A DNA stretch of 64,000 bases from Phycisphaeraceae bacterium (GCA_019454185.1 CP075368.1:496001-560000), one strand, 5' to 3'; positions 17,733-26,839 are shown, counted from the first letter of the stretch. Translations and numbers: made by a program. Notes: generated from the letters alone by a model not told the origin.

Positions 17733-20225
17733 TCACTCAGGACCCATCGCTCGCTTCTCGCTCGGTGAAAGCTTGCGACGCGTTGCATAGAGCGTGCGCG
17801 GCAGACCTTCTTTTTTCGCGGCCGGAGCTGGTGGCTTGGGTTGGTCGGTGTTGCTGCTCGGCCTCGGGGCAGATTGCGAGACGCGCGAGGGCTCTGGCGA
17901 CGCACCCTGAGGACCAGCTGTTACGCCGTCGCGCTCGCCGTTCTCGCGACCTCGACCGCGACCGCCGCGGCGGCGTTTGCGCCTCCGCTGTCCACCGCCA
18001 CCCGCCTGCGTGGGTGAGCCATTCTCGCCAGAGGGCGATTCAGCAGAGTGGGATGCCTCATCAGGACTGCGGGATTGGGCATCGTCGGAACGCGAATGGC
18101 GCGGTGTTTCCGACCGACTCTCCGCGTTCTCATCGGTTCCAGCTATTGGGTGGTCAGATTGCGTCTCTGGTCCGTGCTGCGAGCCGTCCGTGTTCCGACC
18201 CCGTCCACCACGCCGGCGTCTGCGACGACGCTTCCGAGTGGCTCCTTCCGTCCCGGGCTGCCGATCTTCTCCCAGTTCATTCGTACGGGCATGCGGCTCT
18301 TCGCCATCCTCTGAAGGCGCGTGTTCGGGACTGTCGGCTTGTTCAGAAGCGACCGGGGGATCGCTTCGAGAAGAATCGTGCGAGGGTTGAGCCGCCTGCT
18401 GCGGTCTTGCGGATTCGTCCGATTGGCGTCCTCGACCGCGCCCGCCTCTCCTTCGCCGTCTCTTGCCGCGCTTCCCGGCTTCTCCTTGGTCGCCTGCGGG
18501 TTCACTTTCTGCTTCATCGGATTGAGCCAGGGCGGAACCGGGGCCTTCGAGTTCCAACGCAGTGGGCTCGTAGTCGGGCTCTGATGGCTCGTTGGGCGAT
18601 TCATCCTCTTCGTCCCAGATGTCGACTTCGCCGACCAAGGGAGACTCGTCGAGCCAGTCCTGGATGTCTGGGTTCTTCTTCGCGTGCTGGAGCTTGGCGA
18701 CCTCGACGTCGGCTCCATTCACGTCGTATGCGTAGAAGGTGACGCGATCGAGCGGAACGGCCTCGCTTACACGCACTTCGACAAGCTTCCCGCTTGTGCG
18801 TTCAACCCGTGAGAGTGCCCGCCTCCGAGCAGAGAGGAGTTCTCCTGCGACGCGGGGACTCACGACCATCTCGATCTTCGCGATGCTCTCGTGATCGAGC
18901 ATTGCCGCCAACTCTCGAAGAGCATCTGCAGCGACCGAGCCCGGACGCTGGATCAGCCCTCTTCCGTGGCACGTCGGGCAATCTGCGAAATGCTGGCTCT
19001 CATGGCTCGCTCGGTTCCGCTGCCTGGTCATCTCCAGAATGCCGAACGCGCTGATCTGGAGCACCGTGGTTCGAGCGCGATCACGCTTGAGTCGATCCTT
19101 GAATCGCTGCTCGATATCGCGTCGTCTTTTCAGATCGCGCATGTCGATCAGATCGTTGATGATGAGGCCGCCGACGTCCCGCAGACGAATCTGCCGGCAT
19201 ATCTCCTCGATTGCCTCGAGATTCGCCCGGTAGGCATTGGTCTCTGCGTCGCGTGCGTCACGCATCCGGCCGGAGTTCACGTCGATCGCGACGAGGGCCT
19301 CTGTCTCATCGATGACAAGGCGACCGCCCGAAGGCAGTGGCACCTCGCGTGAGTGCATCATTGCGATCTGCTGCTCGATCCCGAAGGCGTGATAGATGGG
19401 GGTCTGTCCCGCGTATCGCTTGAGCTTTGCGCCGCCGCGCGGCGCGACGATCTTGAGGAACTGGCTGGCACGCTTGAGCGCGAGTTCGTTGTCGATGATC
19501 ACCTCTGACATCTCGGTGGAGTGCAGATCGCGAAGGCATCGGACGAGAAGATCGCTCTCAGAGTAGAGCAAGCGCGGGCGATTGCCCGAGCCGCGTCGGC
19601 GTTCCATGTCTTTCCAGAGGCGAGCCAGGTACGCGAGATCTCGCTTCAGTTCCGCCTTTGTTCGCTCCATGCCCGCCGTGCGAACGATGAAGCCGAAGCC
19701 CTCCGGCAGCTCGAGTTGATCGAGGATCTCGCGCATCTTCACGCGTTTCTCCTCGTCCTCGACTTTCCGGGAGACTCCCACCTTGTCCATCTGCGGCATC
19801 ATCACGAGGAATCGGCCCGGGATTGAGAGATACGAGGTCAGGGTCGGACCCTTCGTGCCGACACCCTCTTTGATCACCTGGACCGCGATCTCCATGCCCT
19901 TCTTCAGGGCTGCCTGGATGGGTGGGCGTTCGCGCCGCGGGGTCTTCTTTCCGACACGCTCGGTCGTGTCGCCATCCTCGCCCGGGAAGTACCTCGGATG
20001 AAGATCCGAGACATGCAGGAAGCCGTTCTCCCCAACGCCGAAGTCCACGAACGCGGCCTGGATCGCCGGTTCGACGTTGGTCACACGACCGACGTAGATA
20101 TTCCCGACGCGGCTGACCGCGCTCATCCGCTCCGCATAAAACTCTTCCAGCTTGCCGTCCTCAACGATCGCGACGCGGCATTCTTCGCCCGGCACGTAGT
20201 TGATCAGCATTCTCGATTCTGGCAT
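17733..20225 (-). CDS. rne: Ribonuclease E/G family endoribonuclease
   Basis: This endoribonuclease is expected to process and degrade mRNA and structured RNAs. The 830-residue protein opens with MLINYVPGEECRVAIVEDGK, typical of RNase E/G, then an S1 domain (GNIYVGRVTNVEPAIQAAFV; GFLHVSDLHPRYF). The catalytic metal site is in ALVAIDVNSGR and GGLIINDLIDM, and the zinc-link motif CPTCHGRG follows. After about residue 520 comes an acidic, disordered tail. Three Arg-rich blocks punctuate it, each built on RRRRGGRGRG or a close variant. This long tail is the RNase E type of layout rather than RNase G. A ribosome site (agga) lies 11 bases before the ATG. The gene heads a run rne-dxr-glycosyltransferase B-A with gaps under 10 bases. 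Confidence 0.93.
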   Translation of the reverse strand: MPESRMLINYVPGEECRVAIVEDGKLEEFYAERMSAVSRVGNIYVGRVTNVEPAIQAAFVDFGVGENGFLHVSDLHPRYFPGEDGDTTERVGKKTPRRERPPIQAALKKGMEIAVQVIKEGVGTKGPTLTSYLSIPGRFLVMMPQMDKVGVSRKVEDEEKRVKMREILDQLELPEGFGFIVRTAGMERTKAELKRDLAYLARLWKDMERRRGSGNRPRLLYSESDLLVRCLRDLHSTEMSEVIIDNELALKRASQFLKIVAPRGGAKLKRYAGQTPIYHAFGIEQQIAMMHSREVPLPSGGRLVIDETEALVAIDVNSGRMRDARDAETNAYRANLEAIEEICRQIRLRDVGGLIINDLIDMRDLKRRRDIEQRFKDRLKRDRARTTVLQISAFGILEMTRQRNRASHESQHFADCPTCHGRGLIQRPGSVAADALRELAAMLDHESIAKIEMVVSPRVAGELLSARRRALSRVERTSGKLVEVRVSEAVPLDRVTFYAYDVNGADVEVAKLQHAKKNPDIQDWLDESPLVGEVDIWDEEDESPNEPSEPDYEPTALELEGPGSALAQSDEAESEPAGDQGEAGKRGKRRRRRGGRGRGRQSDESARPQQAAQPSHDSSRSDPPVASEQADSPEHAPSEDGEEPHARTNELGEDRQPGTEGATRKRRRRRRRGGRGRNTDGSQHGPETQSDHPIAGTDENAESRSETPRHSRSDDAQSRSPDEASHSAESPSGENGSPTQAGGGGQRRRKRRRGGRGRGRENGERDGVTAGPQGASPEPSRVSQSAPRPSSNTDQPKPPAPAAKKEGLPRTLYATRRKLSPSEKRAMGPE

Positions 20226-20612
20226 CCGTTCACCATTCCTTTGGCGAGCGGCGCGCCGTCCACTTCATGACGGACCAACGCGAGCGTCCCCGGCGGCATC
20301 GTGCCGCGCAGGAGGGAGTTGCTCGTCGATCTGACTTGTTCGGGACATTGCGCCTTCGCTCGCACCTTGTGCGGCGGGCGCCATCTCGCGGAGGATCCAT
20401 CAAGCAGCGCGGCCGCACGAGTGTGCGAGTGCGTTCCGGAGGAGCGTGGCGTGCGACAGGAGAAGGCCTCACGATCGCGCCAGCACCAACCGGGTTGACC
20501 AGCCGCTCGGAGCGTTCCAACTCGATGAGAGTCGGTCGCGAGCGACGGGTGTCTGCTCGACAGGTCCGACGCGCTTGGCGCCGAGACCGTGTGTTCTTTC
20601 CTTCGGCGACGG
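20226..20612. other. Intergenic region upstream of rne, 387 bases
   Basis: No convincing gene on either strand: the frames here are Arg-rich and lack family features. It must hold the rne promoter and 5' leader and the 3' end of ptsI. I see no clear sigma-70 boxes or terminator. RNase E leaders are autoregulatory in enterobacteria, so the length is worth noting, but nothing in the sequence proves this here. Confidence 0.4.
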
Positions 20613-22490
20613 TCAGACCGGGTCTCTACCCGAACCTGGATCCGCGTCATCGACGGAACGCCCGTCGAAGGCCTCTGGGACAATCTTTCGAGCCCTGTCG
20701 CGGAGATAAGCCGCGACTTGGACATCGGAATCGAACGAGAAGGCCTTTCTGGCCAGGCGTTCGCATTGGGTCATTGACACGCCGCGGATCAGTCTCTTCA
20801 AAGGGGCGATCGCGGGTGCTGAGACCGAGAGGGTACGCAATCCCATGCCGATGAGCAAAAGGGCGATCTCGGGGTCCCCTCCCGCCTCTCCACAGAGCGA
20901 GACGTCGATCTCGTGACGGCGTGCGGCACGGATAGTGTCCCGGATGAGCCGGAGCACTGCCGGATTGAGGGGGTTGTACATCCCCGCGACCCGCTCATTG
21001 GTCCGATCGACAGCAAGCGTGTACTGGATGAGGTCATTCGTTCCGATTGAGAAGAAATCAACCTCACGGGCGAAGGTGTCGGCCATCAGGGCTGCGGCGG
21101 GGACCTCGACCATCATGCCCAGCTTCAGGTTGCGGTCAAAGGGAATGCCCTCTTCCTCAAGATCCTCCATGACATCATGAACGATGAGCTTGGCATGTCG
21201 CAGCTCGTTTGTCGTTGTGATGAGGGGGAACATGACCTTGATCGGTCCGAGGGCTGATGCTCGTAGGATCGCTCGGAGCTGCGTCTTGAACATCGGGATC
21301 GAGCGCAGGCAGTAGCGGATGGAGCGCAAGCCGAGAAACGGGTTTCGCTCAGGAACTTCTGTGCGTTCCTGTGTGTACTTGTCAGCTCCGAGGTCCACTG
21401 TTCTGATGACAAGCGGCTTTCCGTTCAGCAGTTTCACGCAGCGTTCGTACGCCGCGAAGTGGTCCTCCTCGGTTGGCTCGGTCGCACTGGCGAGATAGAG
21501 AAATTCGGTTCGATAGAGGCCCACACCCTCGCCGCCCTCATCAAGAAGTGAGGGTATTTCCTGCGGAAACTCGATGTTCCCGAGGACTTGGACCGGCGCT
21601 TTGTCGAGCGTGTAGGCGGGGAGTCGGGCGTCCTCACCGACAGTGACGCGTGCGCGCTGACGCTTCTTGATGGCTGCCTTGTAATCGTCGAGCGTCTCTT
21701 CGTTTGGCTCCAGGATCACGACGCCTCGGTCGCCGTCGATGATGATCGATGAAGCATCCATGGCGAGTCGTGTCAGTGTTTGGCACCCGACAACAGCAGG
21801 TATGCCCAGGGCTCGCGCGACGATCGCCGTGTGGCTGGTCTTGCCGCCGAGGTCGGTCGCGAAAGCGAGCACGCGCGAACGATCGAATGAAATGGCCTGT
21901 GTCGGCGTGAGATCGCGAGCGATGACAACCGTCCCCGGCGGCACCTGAGCCAATTGACACCGCCGCTCGCCGGTGAGATGGGTCAGTATGCGTTCCTGAA
22001 GGTCCTCAAGATCGTTGACCTTTGATCTGAAAGCCGTGTCGGGCATCCGCGCGAACCGTTCAGACCACTCACCGAGAACGTGGCTGACGGCGTGCTCCGC
22101 AGAGACACACTCTGACGAGATCATCGCGCGGATAGGTCCGATAAGCGATTTATCCCCAAGCATTCCTTGGTGGAAGAGGAAGACCTTGGCCGCGTCCTCA
22201 CCCATGACCGTCTCGGCGTCTTTGAAGACCGAGGCGAGCTCCTCCCGAGACTTTCGCAGCGCGAGATCGAGCCGAGAGAGTTCTGTGTCAACGGCATCTC
22301 GCTGGATGTGATGCCGTCCGATGTGTCTGGCGTCAGCATCGAGGACGAAGATGCGTCCGATGACGATGCCCTGCGATACCGCGATGCCCTTGAGAACTTC
22401 CATCCGTGGTGTGTGCTCCGGGCCGGCCCGCAGGGCAGGTTTGCCCTCGACCTGCGAATCTGAATGGTAGCTGAGGGTCTTCGGGTCCAT
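20613..22490 (-). CDS. ptsI: Phosphoenolpyruvate-protein phosphotransferase (Enzyme I)
   Basis: Enzyme I takes phosphate from PEP and passes it to HPr. The 625-residue protein has an N-terminal HPr-binding part, the active-site histidine in GGKTSHTAIVARALGIP, and the PEP-binding barrel with LYRTEFLYL, RTVDLGADKYTQ, NPFLGLRSIRYCL, GMMVEVPAAA, DFFSIGTNDLIQYTLAVDR and SLCGEAGGDPE. The start at 22490 has agg 5 bases upstream; family similarity begins only at M30 (MEVLKGIAVSQG), so the first 29 residues are an extension or the true start is 22403. A polar C-terminal extension is also present. No HPr or EII permease gene is in the window, so its partners and whether it serves uptake or regulation cannot be told. 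It is divergent from rho. Confidence 0.95.
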   Translation of the reverse strand: MDPKTLSYHSDSQVEGKPALRAGPEHTPRMEVLKGIAVSQGIVIGRIFVLDADARHIGRHHIQRDAVDTELSRLDLALRKSREELASVFKDAETVMGEDAAKVFLFHQGMLGDKSLIGPIRAMISSECVSAEHAVSHVLGEWSERFARMPDTAFRSKVNDLEDLQERILTHLTGERRCQLAQVPPGTVVIARDLTPTQAISFDRSRVLAFATDLGGKTSHTAIVARALGIPAVVGCQTLTRLAMDASSIIIDGDRGVVILEPNEETLDDYKAAIKKRQRARVTVGEDARLPAYTLDKAPVQVLGNIEFPQEIPSLLDEGGEGVGLYRTEFLYLASATEPTEEDHFAAYERCVKLLNGKPLVIRTVDLGADKYTQERTEVPERNPFLGLRSIRYCLRSIPMFKTQLRAILRASALGPIKVMFPLITTTNELRHAKLIVHDVMEDLEEEGIPFDRNLKLGMMVEVPAAALMADTFAREVDFFSIGTNDLIQYTLAVDRTNERVAGMYNPLNPAVLRLIRDTIRAARRHEIDVSLCGEAGGDPEIALLLIGMGLRTLSVSAPAIAPLKRLIRGVSMTQCERLARKAFSFDSDVQVAAYLRDRARKIVPEAFDGRSVDDADPGSGRDPV

Positions 22491-22539
22491 GGTTACCTGC
22501 TCAGGGGCATGATACTGGGTTCAGAGGGCCATCGCAGAC

Positions 22540-22569
22540 TTGACAACACCCTACCGGGTTGCGGATACT
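22540..22569 (+). promoter_or_regulatory. Sigma-70-type promoter for rho
   Basis: A perfect TTGACA (22540-22545) is followed after 18 bases by GATACT (22564-22569), five of six bases of TATACT. Transcription would start near 22577 and leave a leader of about 115 bases before the rho start at 22690. Confidence 0.6.
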
Positions 22570-22689
22570 CCTTACGCTTGTTGGGAGTGCGTCTGTTCGG
22601 ACGTTTTCCCTCGGGCAGGCAATGCCGCCCGCCTCCCATGTTCGATCACCTCGGTCTGGGCCACGCAGGTCCAGCGGATCGTTCCACGC

Positions 22690-23880
22690 ATGGAAACTGT
22701 GACCGGTATCCTCGATGTGCCAAAGAGTGGCGATGGCAGGTTGCGCCAGCAGTCTGACTTCGGACCGGTCGAGACACCGGGAGACCCGATAGTCCCACTT
22801 TCGATCATCGAGCGGCTCAAGCTGCGCCCGGGGCTTCGCGTGACCGCAGATGTTGAGTTGACACGCTCGAAGCGTCGCCGGGGCAGGCCTGGCCCTCGCC
22901 CGGTACGCGCGATGGTGCAGAGTGTCGTCTCGGTCGAGGGTGGAGCGCCCGACTCACTCGTATCGTCAAAACCTTTTGAGGAACTCACATCGATCGATCC
23001 GCAGCCGCGATTGACACTCGAGTATCCGGGGTGTCCGGCTTCGTGCCGCCTGATCGATCTCTTCTGCCCTATCGGCAGGGGGCAGCGGGGGCTGATTGTC
23101 TCGCCTCCTAAAGCGGGCAAGACAACACTGTTGAAGGACATCTCCATAGCGGTGCTCAGGAATCACCCGGATGTGGATCTCATCGTTCTCTTGGTGGATG
23201 AGCGACCCGAAGAAGTCACCGACTTTCGACGCACCTTTGCCTCGATCTCCGGCGTAGATCCCATGCGAGCTTCGGTGCTCGCATCGAGCAACGACCACGA
23301 TATCTCCAGGCACATCAGCATCAGTCTGTTTTGCATGGAGCGTTGCCGCAGGATGGTGGAAGTCGGCAGACACGTCGTCGTCGTCATGGACTCGCTGACC
23401 CGGCTGGCCAGGTCATTCAACAGGTCGAGCAGGTACGCATCCAGTGGCAGAACAATGTCGGGCGGCATCGACTCAAAGGCACTCGAACTTCCTAAGCAAA
23501 TCTTCGGTTCCGCTCGGAACACCGAGGAGGCAGGGTCATTGACGATCCTCGCCTCATGTCTGATCGACACCGGTTCCCAGGGTGATCAGGTGATCTTCGA
23601 GGAGTTCAAGGGCACCGGGAACATGGAGCTCATTCTCGATCGAAAGATCGCCGAGAGACGCCTCTTTCCGGCGATCAATCTGGCTGCAAGCGGGACGAGA
23701 AAGGAGCAGCTTCTCACACCTGAGAACGAGCTCAAGACGATGACTGCTTTGCGTCGTCGCATGCTCTCGATGCCACCCCATGTTCAGGTCGAGCAGCTTC
23801 TGAACGCACTCAAGCGCTTCCCGACAAACGAGTCGCTCGCGAGCGGTGCGGGAGGCGGAACCGGGACAACCACTGATTGA
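22690..23880 (+). CDS. rho: Transcription termination factor Rho, short form
   Basis: Rho is the hexameric RNA-dependent ATPase that ends transcription. The 396-residue protein has Walker A SPPKAGKTTLLK (near 138-149), Walker B LIVLLVDERPEEVTDFRR, MDSLTRLAR, the Q-loop region SSGRTMSGGIDSKALELPKQ and the C-terminal DTGSQGDQVIFEEFKGTGN, all typical of Rho. The N-terminal helix bundle (about 47 residues in E. coli) is missing. The RNA-binding cold-shock-like part is odd: where E. coli has GFGFLR, this protein has GDGRLR (14-19). A basic patch (RSKRRRGRPGPRPVR, 59-73) follows. The frame is open upstream to 22540, but that part starts inside the promoter and has no Rho similarity, so the ATG at 22690 is chosen. 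Confidence 0.95.
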   Translation: METVTGILDVPKSGDGRLRQQSDFGPVETPGDPIVPLSIIERLKLRPGLRVTADVELTRSKRRRGRPGPRPVRAMVQSVVSVEGGAPDSLVSSKPFEELTSIDPQPRLTLEYPGCPASCRLIDLFCPIGRGQRGLIVSPPKAGKTTLLKDISIAVLRNHPDVDLIVLLVDERPEEVTDFRRTFASISGVDPMRASVLASSNDHDISRHISISLFCMERCRRMVEVGRHVVVVMDSLTRLARSFNRSSRYASSGRTMSGGIDSKALELPKQIFGSARNTEEAGSLTILASCLIDTGSQGDQVIFEEFKGTGNMELILDRKIAERRLFPAINLAASGTRKEQLLTPENELKTMTALRRRMLSMPPHVQVEQLLNALKRFPTNESLASGAGGGTGTTTD

Positions 23881-24114
23881 CACGCGGTGCCGATCTCGTG
23901 AGCGATGGACAATTCGCGGCGTTGCGCATCGAGGAAGCGAATCTCTTTCCAATCCCGGATCAGACCGGTACTGGCCCCGGACGTGGTTGTCTGGACTCTG
24001 TCGAAAGAGCTGTGGTGACCTTGATCTACATCCAAACGAGCAGAGTCTCGATTCCGCAGACACGGAGCCACGGAGCGTACCTACGGATGAGCTCGCCTGA
24101 TTTATGCGATTGAT

Positions 24115-24129
24115 TGAGATTGATTCTCA
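24115..24129 (+). promoter_or_regulatory. Fur-box-like operator upstream of feoAB
   Basis: TGAGATTGATTCTCA is a 15-base near-palindrome differing at one base from TGAGAATNATTCTCA, a common form of the 7-1-7 Fur box. It lies 52 bases before the chosen feoA start, the right place for iron-dependent repression of ferrous iron uptake. That the regulator is Fur is inferred; no fur gene is in the window. Confidence 0.6.
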
Positions 24130-24181
24130 GCTGACTTACGCTTGGCGTTCCACGCCGCGGCGTGCCAGCCGGAGAACGCGA

Positions 24182-24526
24182 GTGAGCGAACAAGCTCCGA
24201 AAGTTCAGGATTCATCCATCGCATCCGTGGGACCCTGCTCGTGCACGGCGGGCTCATGCGCGTGCGATGGGCCGGGACGTCCCTTACGCGGCGAAGTACC
24301 ACTGACGAGCATGGAGCAGGGCCAGATCGGGGTGATTACGAGGACGCTCCTTCAAGAGCAAGATGCCGCCCTGCTGCGGGCGATGGGGCTCAGACCGAAC
24401 ACCAGGATCCGAGTCTGCCAGACGGGTGGTCCTTGGATCATCGAAGTGAGGCGGAGCGGGGGGGCGTGCAGCCGAATCGGGCTTGCGGATGCGATCGCGG
24501 AACATATCCACGTGGGACCGCTCTGA
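24182..24526 (+). CDS. feoA: FeoA-domain ferrous iron transport protein with Cys-rich N-terminus
   Basis: The protein has 114 residues. Residues about 40-114 form the SH3-like FeoA domain (MEQGQIGVITRTLLQEQDAA; LLRAMGLRPNTRIRV; GLADAIAEHI). FeoA is a small cytosolic partner of the FeoB permease. The first 35 residues are an unusual addition with a cysteine cluster, PCSCTAGSCACDG (C19, C21, C26, C28). I chose the GTG at 24182 because ggag lies 7 bases upstream and because the longer ATG at 24104 would put the Fur-box-like site inside the coding region. It is followed after 3 bases by feoB. Confidence 0.88.
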   Translation: MSEQAPKVQDSSIASVGPCSCTAGSCACDGPGRPLRGEVPLTSMEQGQIGVITRTLLQEQDAALLRAMGLRPNTRIRVCQTGGPWIIEVRRSGGACSRIGLADAIAEHIHVGPL

Positions 24527-24529
24527 TCC

Positions 24530-26545
24530 ATGTCCACCGAGGTCGGCCAGAACGAAGTGCGCCCGCGAACCGCTGAGTCGTCGCGAGTTGCCCTTTTGGG
24601 CAATCCCAACACCGGCAAGACCACGCTCTTCAACCGCCTCTGCGGGGCTCGACAGAAGACGAGCAACTTCCCCGGTACGACTCAAGAGGCCCGTGTCGGA
24701 TTGGTCCGAGCCGATGATCACGGTGCGATGGAGTTGATCGATCTGCCGGGTGTGTACTCCATTGAGCTGGAAATGACCGAGGCCTCGCTGTGCCGCGGCA
24801 TGATCTCAGGCGATATCGCGCTTCGGGGCGAGCGATTGGCACCTCCCGACGTGATCTGTGTCGTGATCGACGCCACCGATCTTGGACGCGGGCTCGTGCT
24901 CGTCGGTGAGGCGCTTCGCAGGCGTCTGCCAACCGTTGTTGCGATCAACATGGTCGATCTTGCGCGCCGCCGCGGGGTGCACGCGGACGAGGGCAAGCTG
25001 GCCGATATTCTGGGATGCGCCGTGGTGGTGTGCAGCGCGCGCACCGGGGAGGGGCTCGAACGCCTGCTCAGTGAGATGGCCCAGGCCGCGATCCCGAATA
25101 GAACGCCCCCGGGCGATGCTCAGGGGCTCGAGCGGTGGGCCGATGAGGTCTTTGCGGAAGTCGCTCTCGGTGATGAACGCGACGAAGCGAGCACCATCAC
25201 GGATCGATTGGACAAGGCGTTTACTCATCCCGTGGCAGGTGTGGCGACTTTCGCGATCGTGATGGCGTTGATGTTCTATGTCATCTTCAAGTTAGCCACA
25301 TACCCGATGGATCTCGTTGACGGCCTGTTCGCATCTCTCGCCGACGGAGTCCGGCGCGTGCTTCCAGACGGCATTCTTGCCGATCTCCTAGCTGGCGGCG
25401 TTATCGGCGGGGTGGGGGCCACCGTCATCTTTGTGCCACAGATCTGCCTGCTGTTCTTCATGATTTCGCTGCTTGAGGACACCGGCTATCTCGCGCGAGC
25501 CGCGTTTGTGATGGACCGTGTGCTAAGGCCATTTGGTCTCTCCGGGCACTCCTTTGTGCCCCTGCTTTCGAGCCACGCGTGCGCGCTCCCCGGGATCATG
25601 TCTGCACGCGCGGTGCCCGACCGGAAAGATCGTCTGGCGACGATACTCGTCGCGCCCTTCATGACGTGCTCCGCTCGCATCCCGGTTTATGTGCTGTTGA
25701 CGACGATTCTCTTCCGGGATCGACCAGCGATGGGAGCGATCGCGTTTGTCGGGTGTTACGCGTTGGGCATCCTCGCGGCTCTGGGCAGCGCAATGCTCGT
25801 GCGTCGCACCATCCTTCGTGGCAAGAGCCGTCCGATGGCACTTGAGCTGCCGAGTTACAAGGTGCCGTCTCTCTCGACTGCGTTGCTGACGACGCTGGAT
25901 CGTGGGCTGGTCTTCCTGAAGAAGGCGGGGAGCACGATCCTCGCCATCTCGATCGTGCTCTGGTGGCTCTCGACGTATCCCATCGTCGAGCCCCCGTCGG
26001 TCGCGACAGACCTTCGCGATCGCTCTGCCGCCATGGTTGCGACTGCCGGCGATGACTCGCCGGACGCGCTTCACGAATCTGAGATGCTCCTGGCAGAGGC
26101 CGCTCGGCTGGAGGCAATCCACGCGACCCGTATGTCGTTTGCTGGGCGGCTTGGCAGAGGGATCGAGCCCCTCTTTCGCCCGCTCGGCTTCGATTGGCAG
26201 TTGTCTGTCGGCGTGTTGAGCAGTTTCGCGGCTCGTGAGGTGTTCGTCTCAACGATGGCGGTGATGCTCACCGGCGAAGAAGATGCCGAGACCGACGGAA
26301 TTCTCGATCGCCTCGCCCGAGCGACTCGTGAAGATGGAGTGACGCCGGTCTTCACGGTCGCCGTGAGTTGGGCCCTCCTTGTCTACTACGTGCTGGCGAT
26401 GCAGTGTCTGCCGACGCTCGCAGTGACGGCGAAGGAGTCCGGCTCGGTCAAATGGGCGGGCTTGCAACTCGTGTGGATGTGCGCGGTGGCCTACTTGGCG
26501 GCAATGATCGTGTACCAATCTCTCTTGATGGTCGGTGTCAGGTGA
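24530..26545 (+). CDS. feoB: Ferrous iron transporter FeoB
   Basis: FeoB imports Fe(II) across the inner membrane and carries an N-terminal GTPase. The 671-residue protein shows G1 GNPNTGKTT (24-32), the G2 region SNFPGTT, G3 DLPG (71-74) and G4 NMVD (140-143). The helical membrane part has the paired nucleoside-recognition or 'Gate' motifs (LLSSHACALPGIMSARAVPD; FAAREVFVSTMAVM). Length is a little below the E. coli protein (773) but normal for short FeoBs. It is three bases downstream of feoA and probably co-transcribed with it and with the small membrane protein that follows. Confidence 0.97.
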   Translation: MSTEVGQNEVRPRTAESSRVALLGNPNTGKTTLFNRLCGARQKTSNFPGTTQEARVGLVRADDHGAMELIDLPGVYSIELEMTEASLCRGMISGDIALRGERLAPPDVICVVIDATDLGRGLVLVGEALRRRLPTVVAINMVDLARRRGVHADEGKLADILGCAVVVCSARTGEGLERLLSEMAQAAIPNRTPPGDAQGLERWADEVFAEVALGDERDEASTITDRLDKAFTHPVAGVATFAIVMALMFYVIFKLATYPMDLVDGLFASLADGVRRVLPDGILADLLAGGVIGGVGATVIFVPQICLLFFMISLLEDTGYLARAAFVMDRVLRPFGLSGHSFVPLLSSHACALPGIMSARAVPDRKDRLATILVAPFMTCSARIPVYVLLTTILFRDRPAMGAIAFVGCYALGILAALGSAMLVRRTILRGKSRPMALELPSYKVPSLSTALLTTLDRGLVFLKKAGSTILAISIVLWWLSTYPIVEPPSVATDLRDRSAAMVATAGDDSPDALHESEMLLAEAARLEAIHATRMSFAGRLGRGIEPLFRPLGFDWQLSVGVLSSFAAREVFVSTMAVMLTGEEDAETDGILDRLARATREDGVTPVFTVAVSWALLVYYVLAMQCLPTLAVTAKESGSVKWAGLQLVWMCAVAYLAAMIVYQSLLMVGVR

Positions 26546-26579
26546 CCAGAGTGTGTCGGGTTCGCGCGGATCAGTAGCC

Positions 26580-26762
26580 ATGAAGTTCCCTACGCATGAC
26601 TGGCAGTTCTACATCGCGACGGGCATCGCCATTGCTGCTTTGGCATTCCTCTTCCGCAGGTTCATCCCGTTCGGACGGCGCTCTGCGGGCCGGCGACGCC
26701 AGACAACGCTCACGATCGAGGGTCGGCTGGTCTCGCAGCGCTCCACCAAGACCAAGCATTAA
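26580..26762 (+). CDS. Small single-pass membrane protein after feoB
   Basis: This 60-residue protein has one membrane segment (FYIATGIAIAALAFLFRRFI, residues about 10-29) and a strongly basic tail (GRRSAGRRRQ, then KTKH). Its position, 34 bases after feoB, and its size match the small FeoB-associated proteins seen in many feo operons, but it lacks the cysteines of the Cys-rich FeoB-associated family and the winged helix of FeoC. The role is unknown; accessory function in FeoB assembly is only suggested by position. Confidence 0.6.
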   Translation: MKFPTHDWQFYIATGIAIAALAFLFRRFIPFGRRSAGRRRQTTLTIEGRLVSQRSTKTKH

Positions 26763-26839
26763 GGGGTTCTCGGACGCCCGGGCACGTGGTGTCGAGCAAC
26801 GGGCTTCTCCCGGCCTGCGGAGCCCGATAGACTGCTGAT

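Noticed and set aside
20267..20854. Plus-strand open frame of 195 codons between rne and ptsI
   Set aside because: It is Arg-rich throughout, overlaps the 3' part of ptsI antisense and has no motif.
22540..22689. Upstream extension of rho by 50 codons
   Set aside because: It starts within the promoter -35 box and has no Rho similarity.
23877..24113. Plus-strand open frame of 78 codons after rho
   Set aside because: It starts at TTG inside the rho stop, has no ribosome site or family features, and runs toward the Fur-box-like site.
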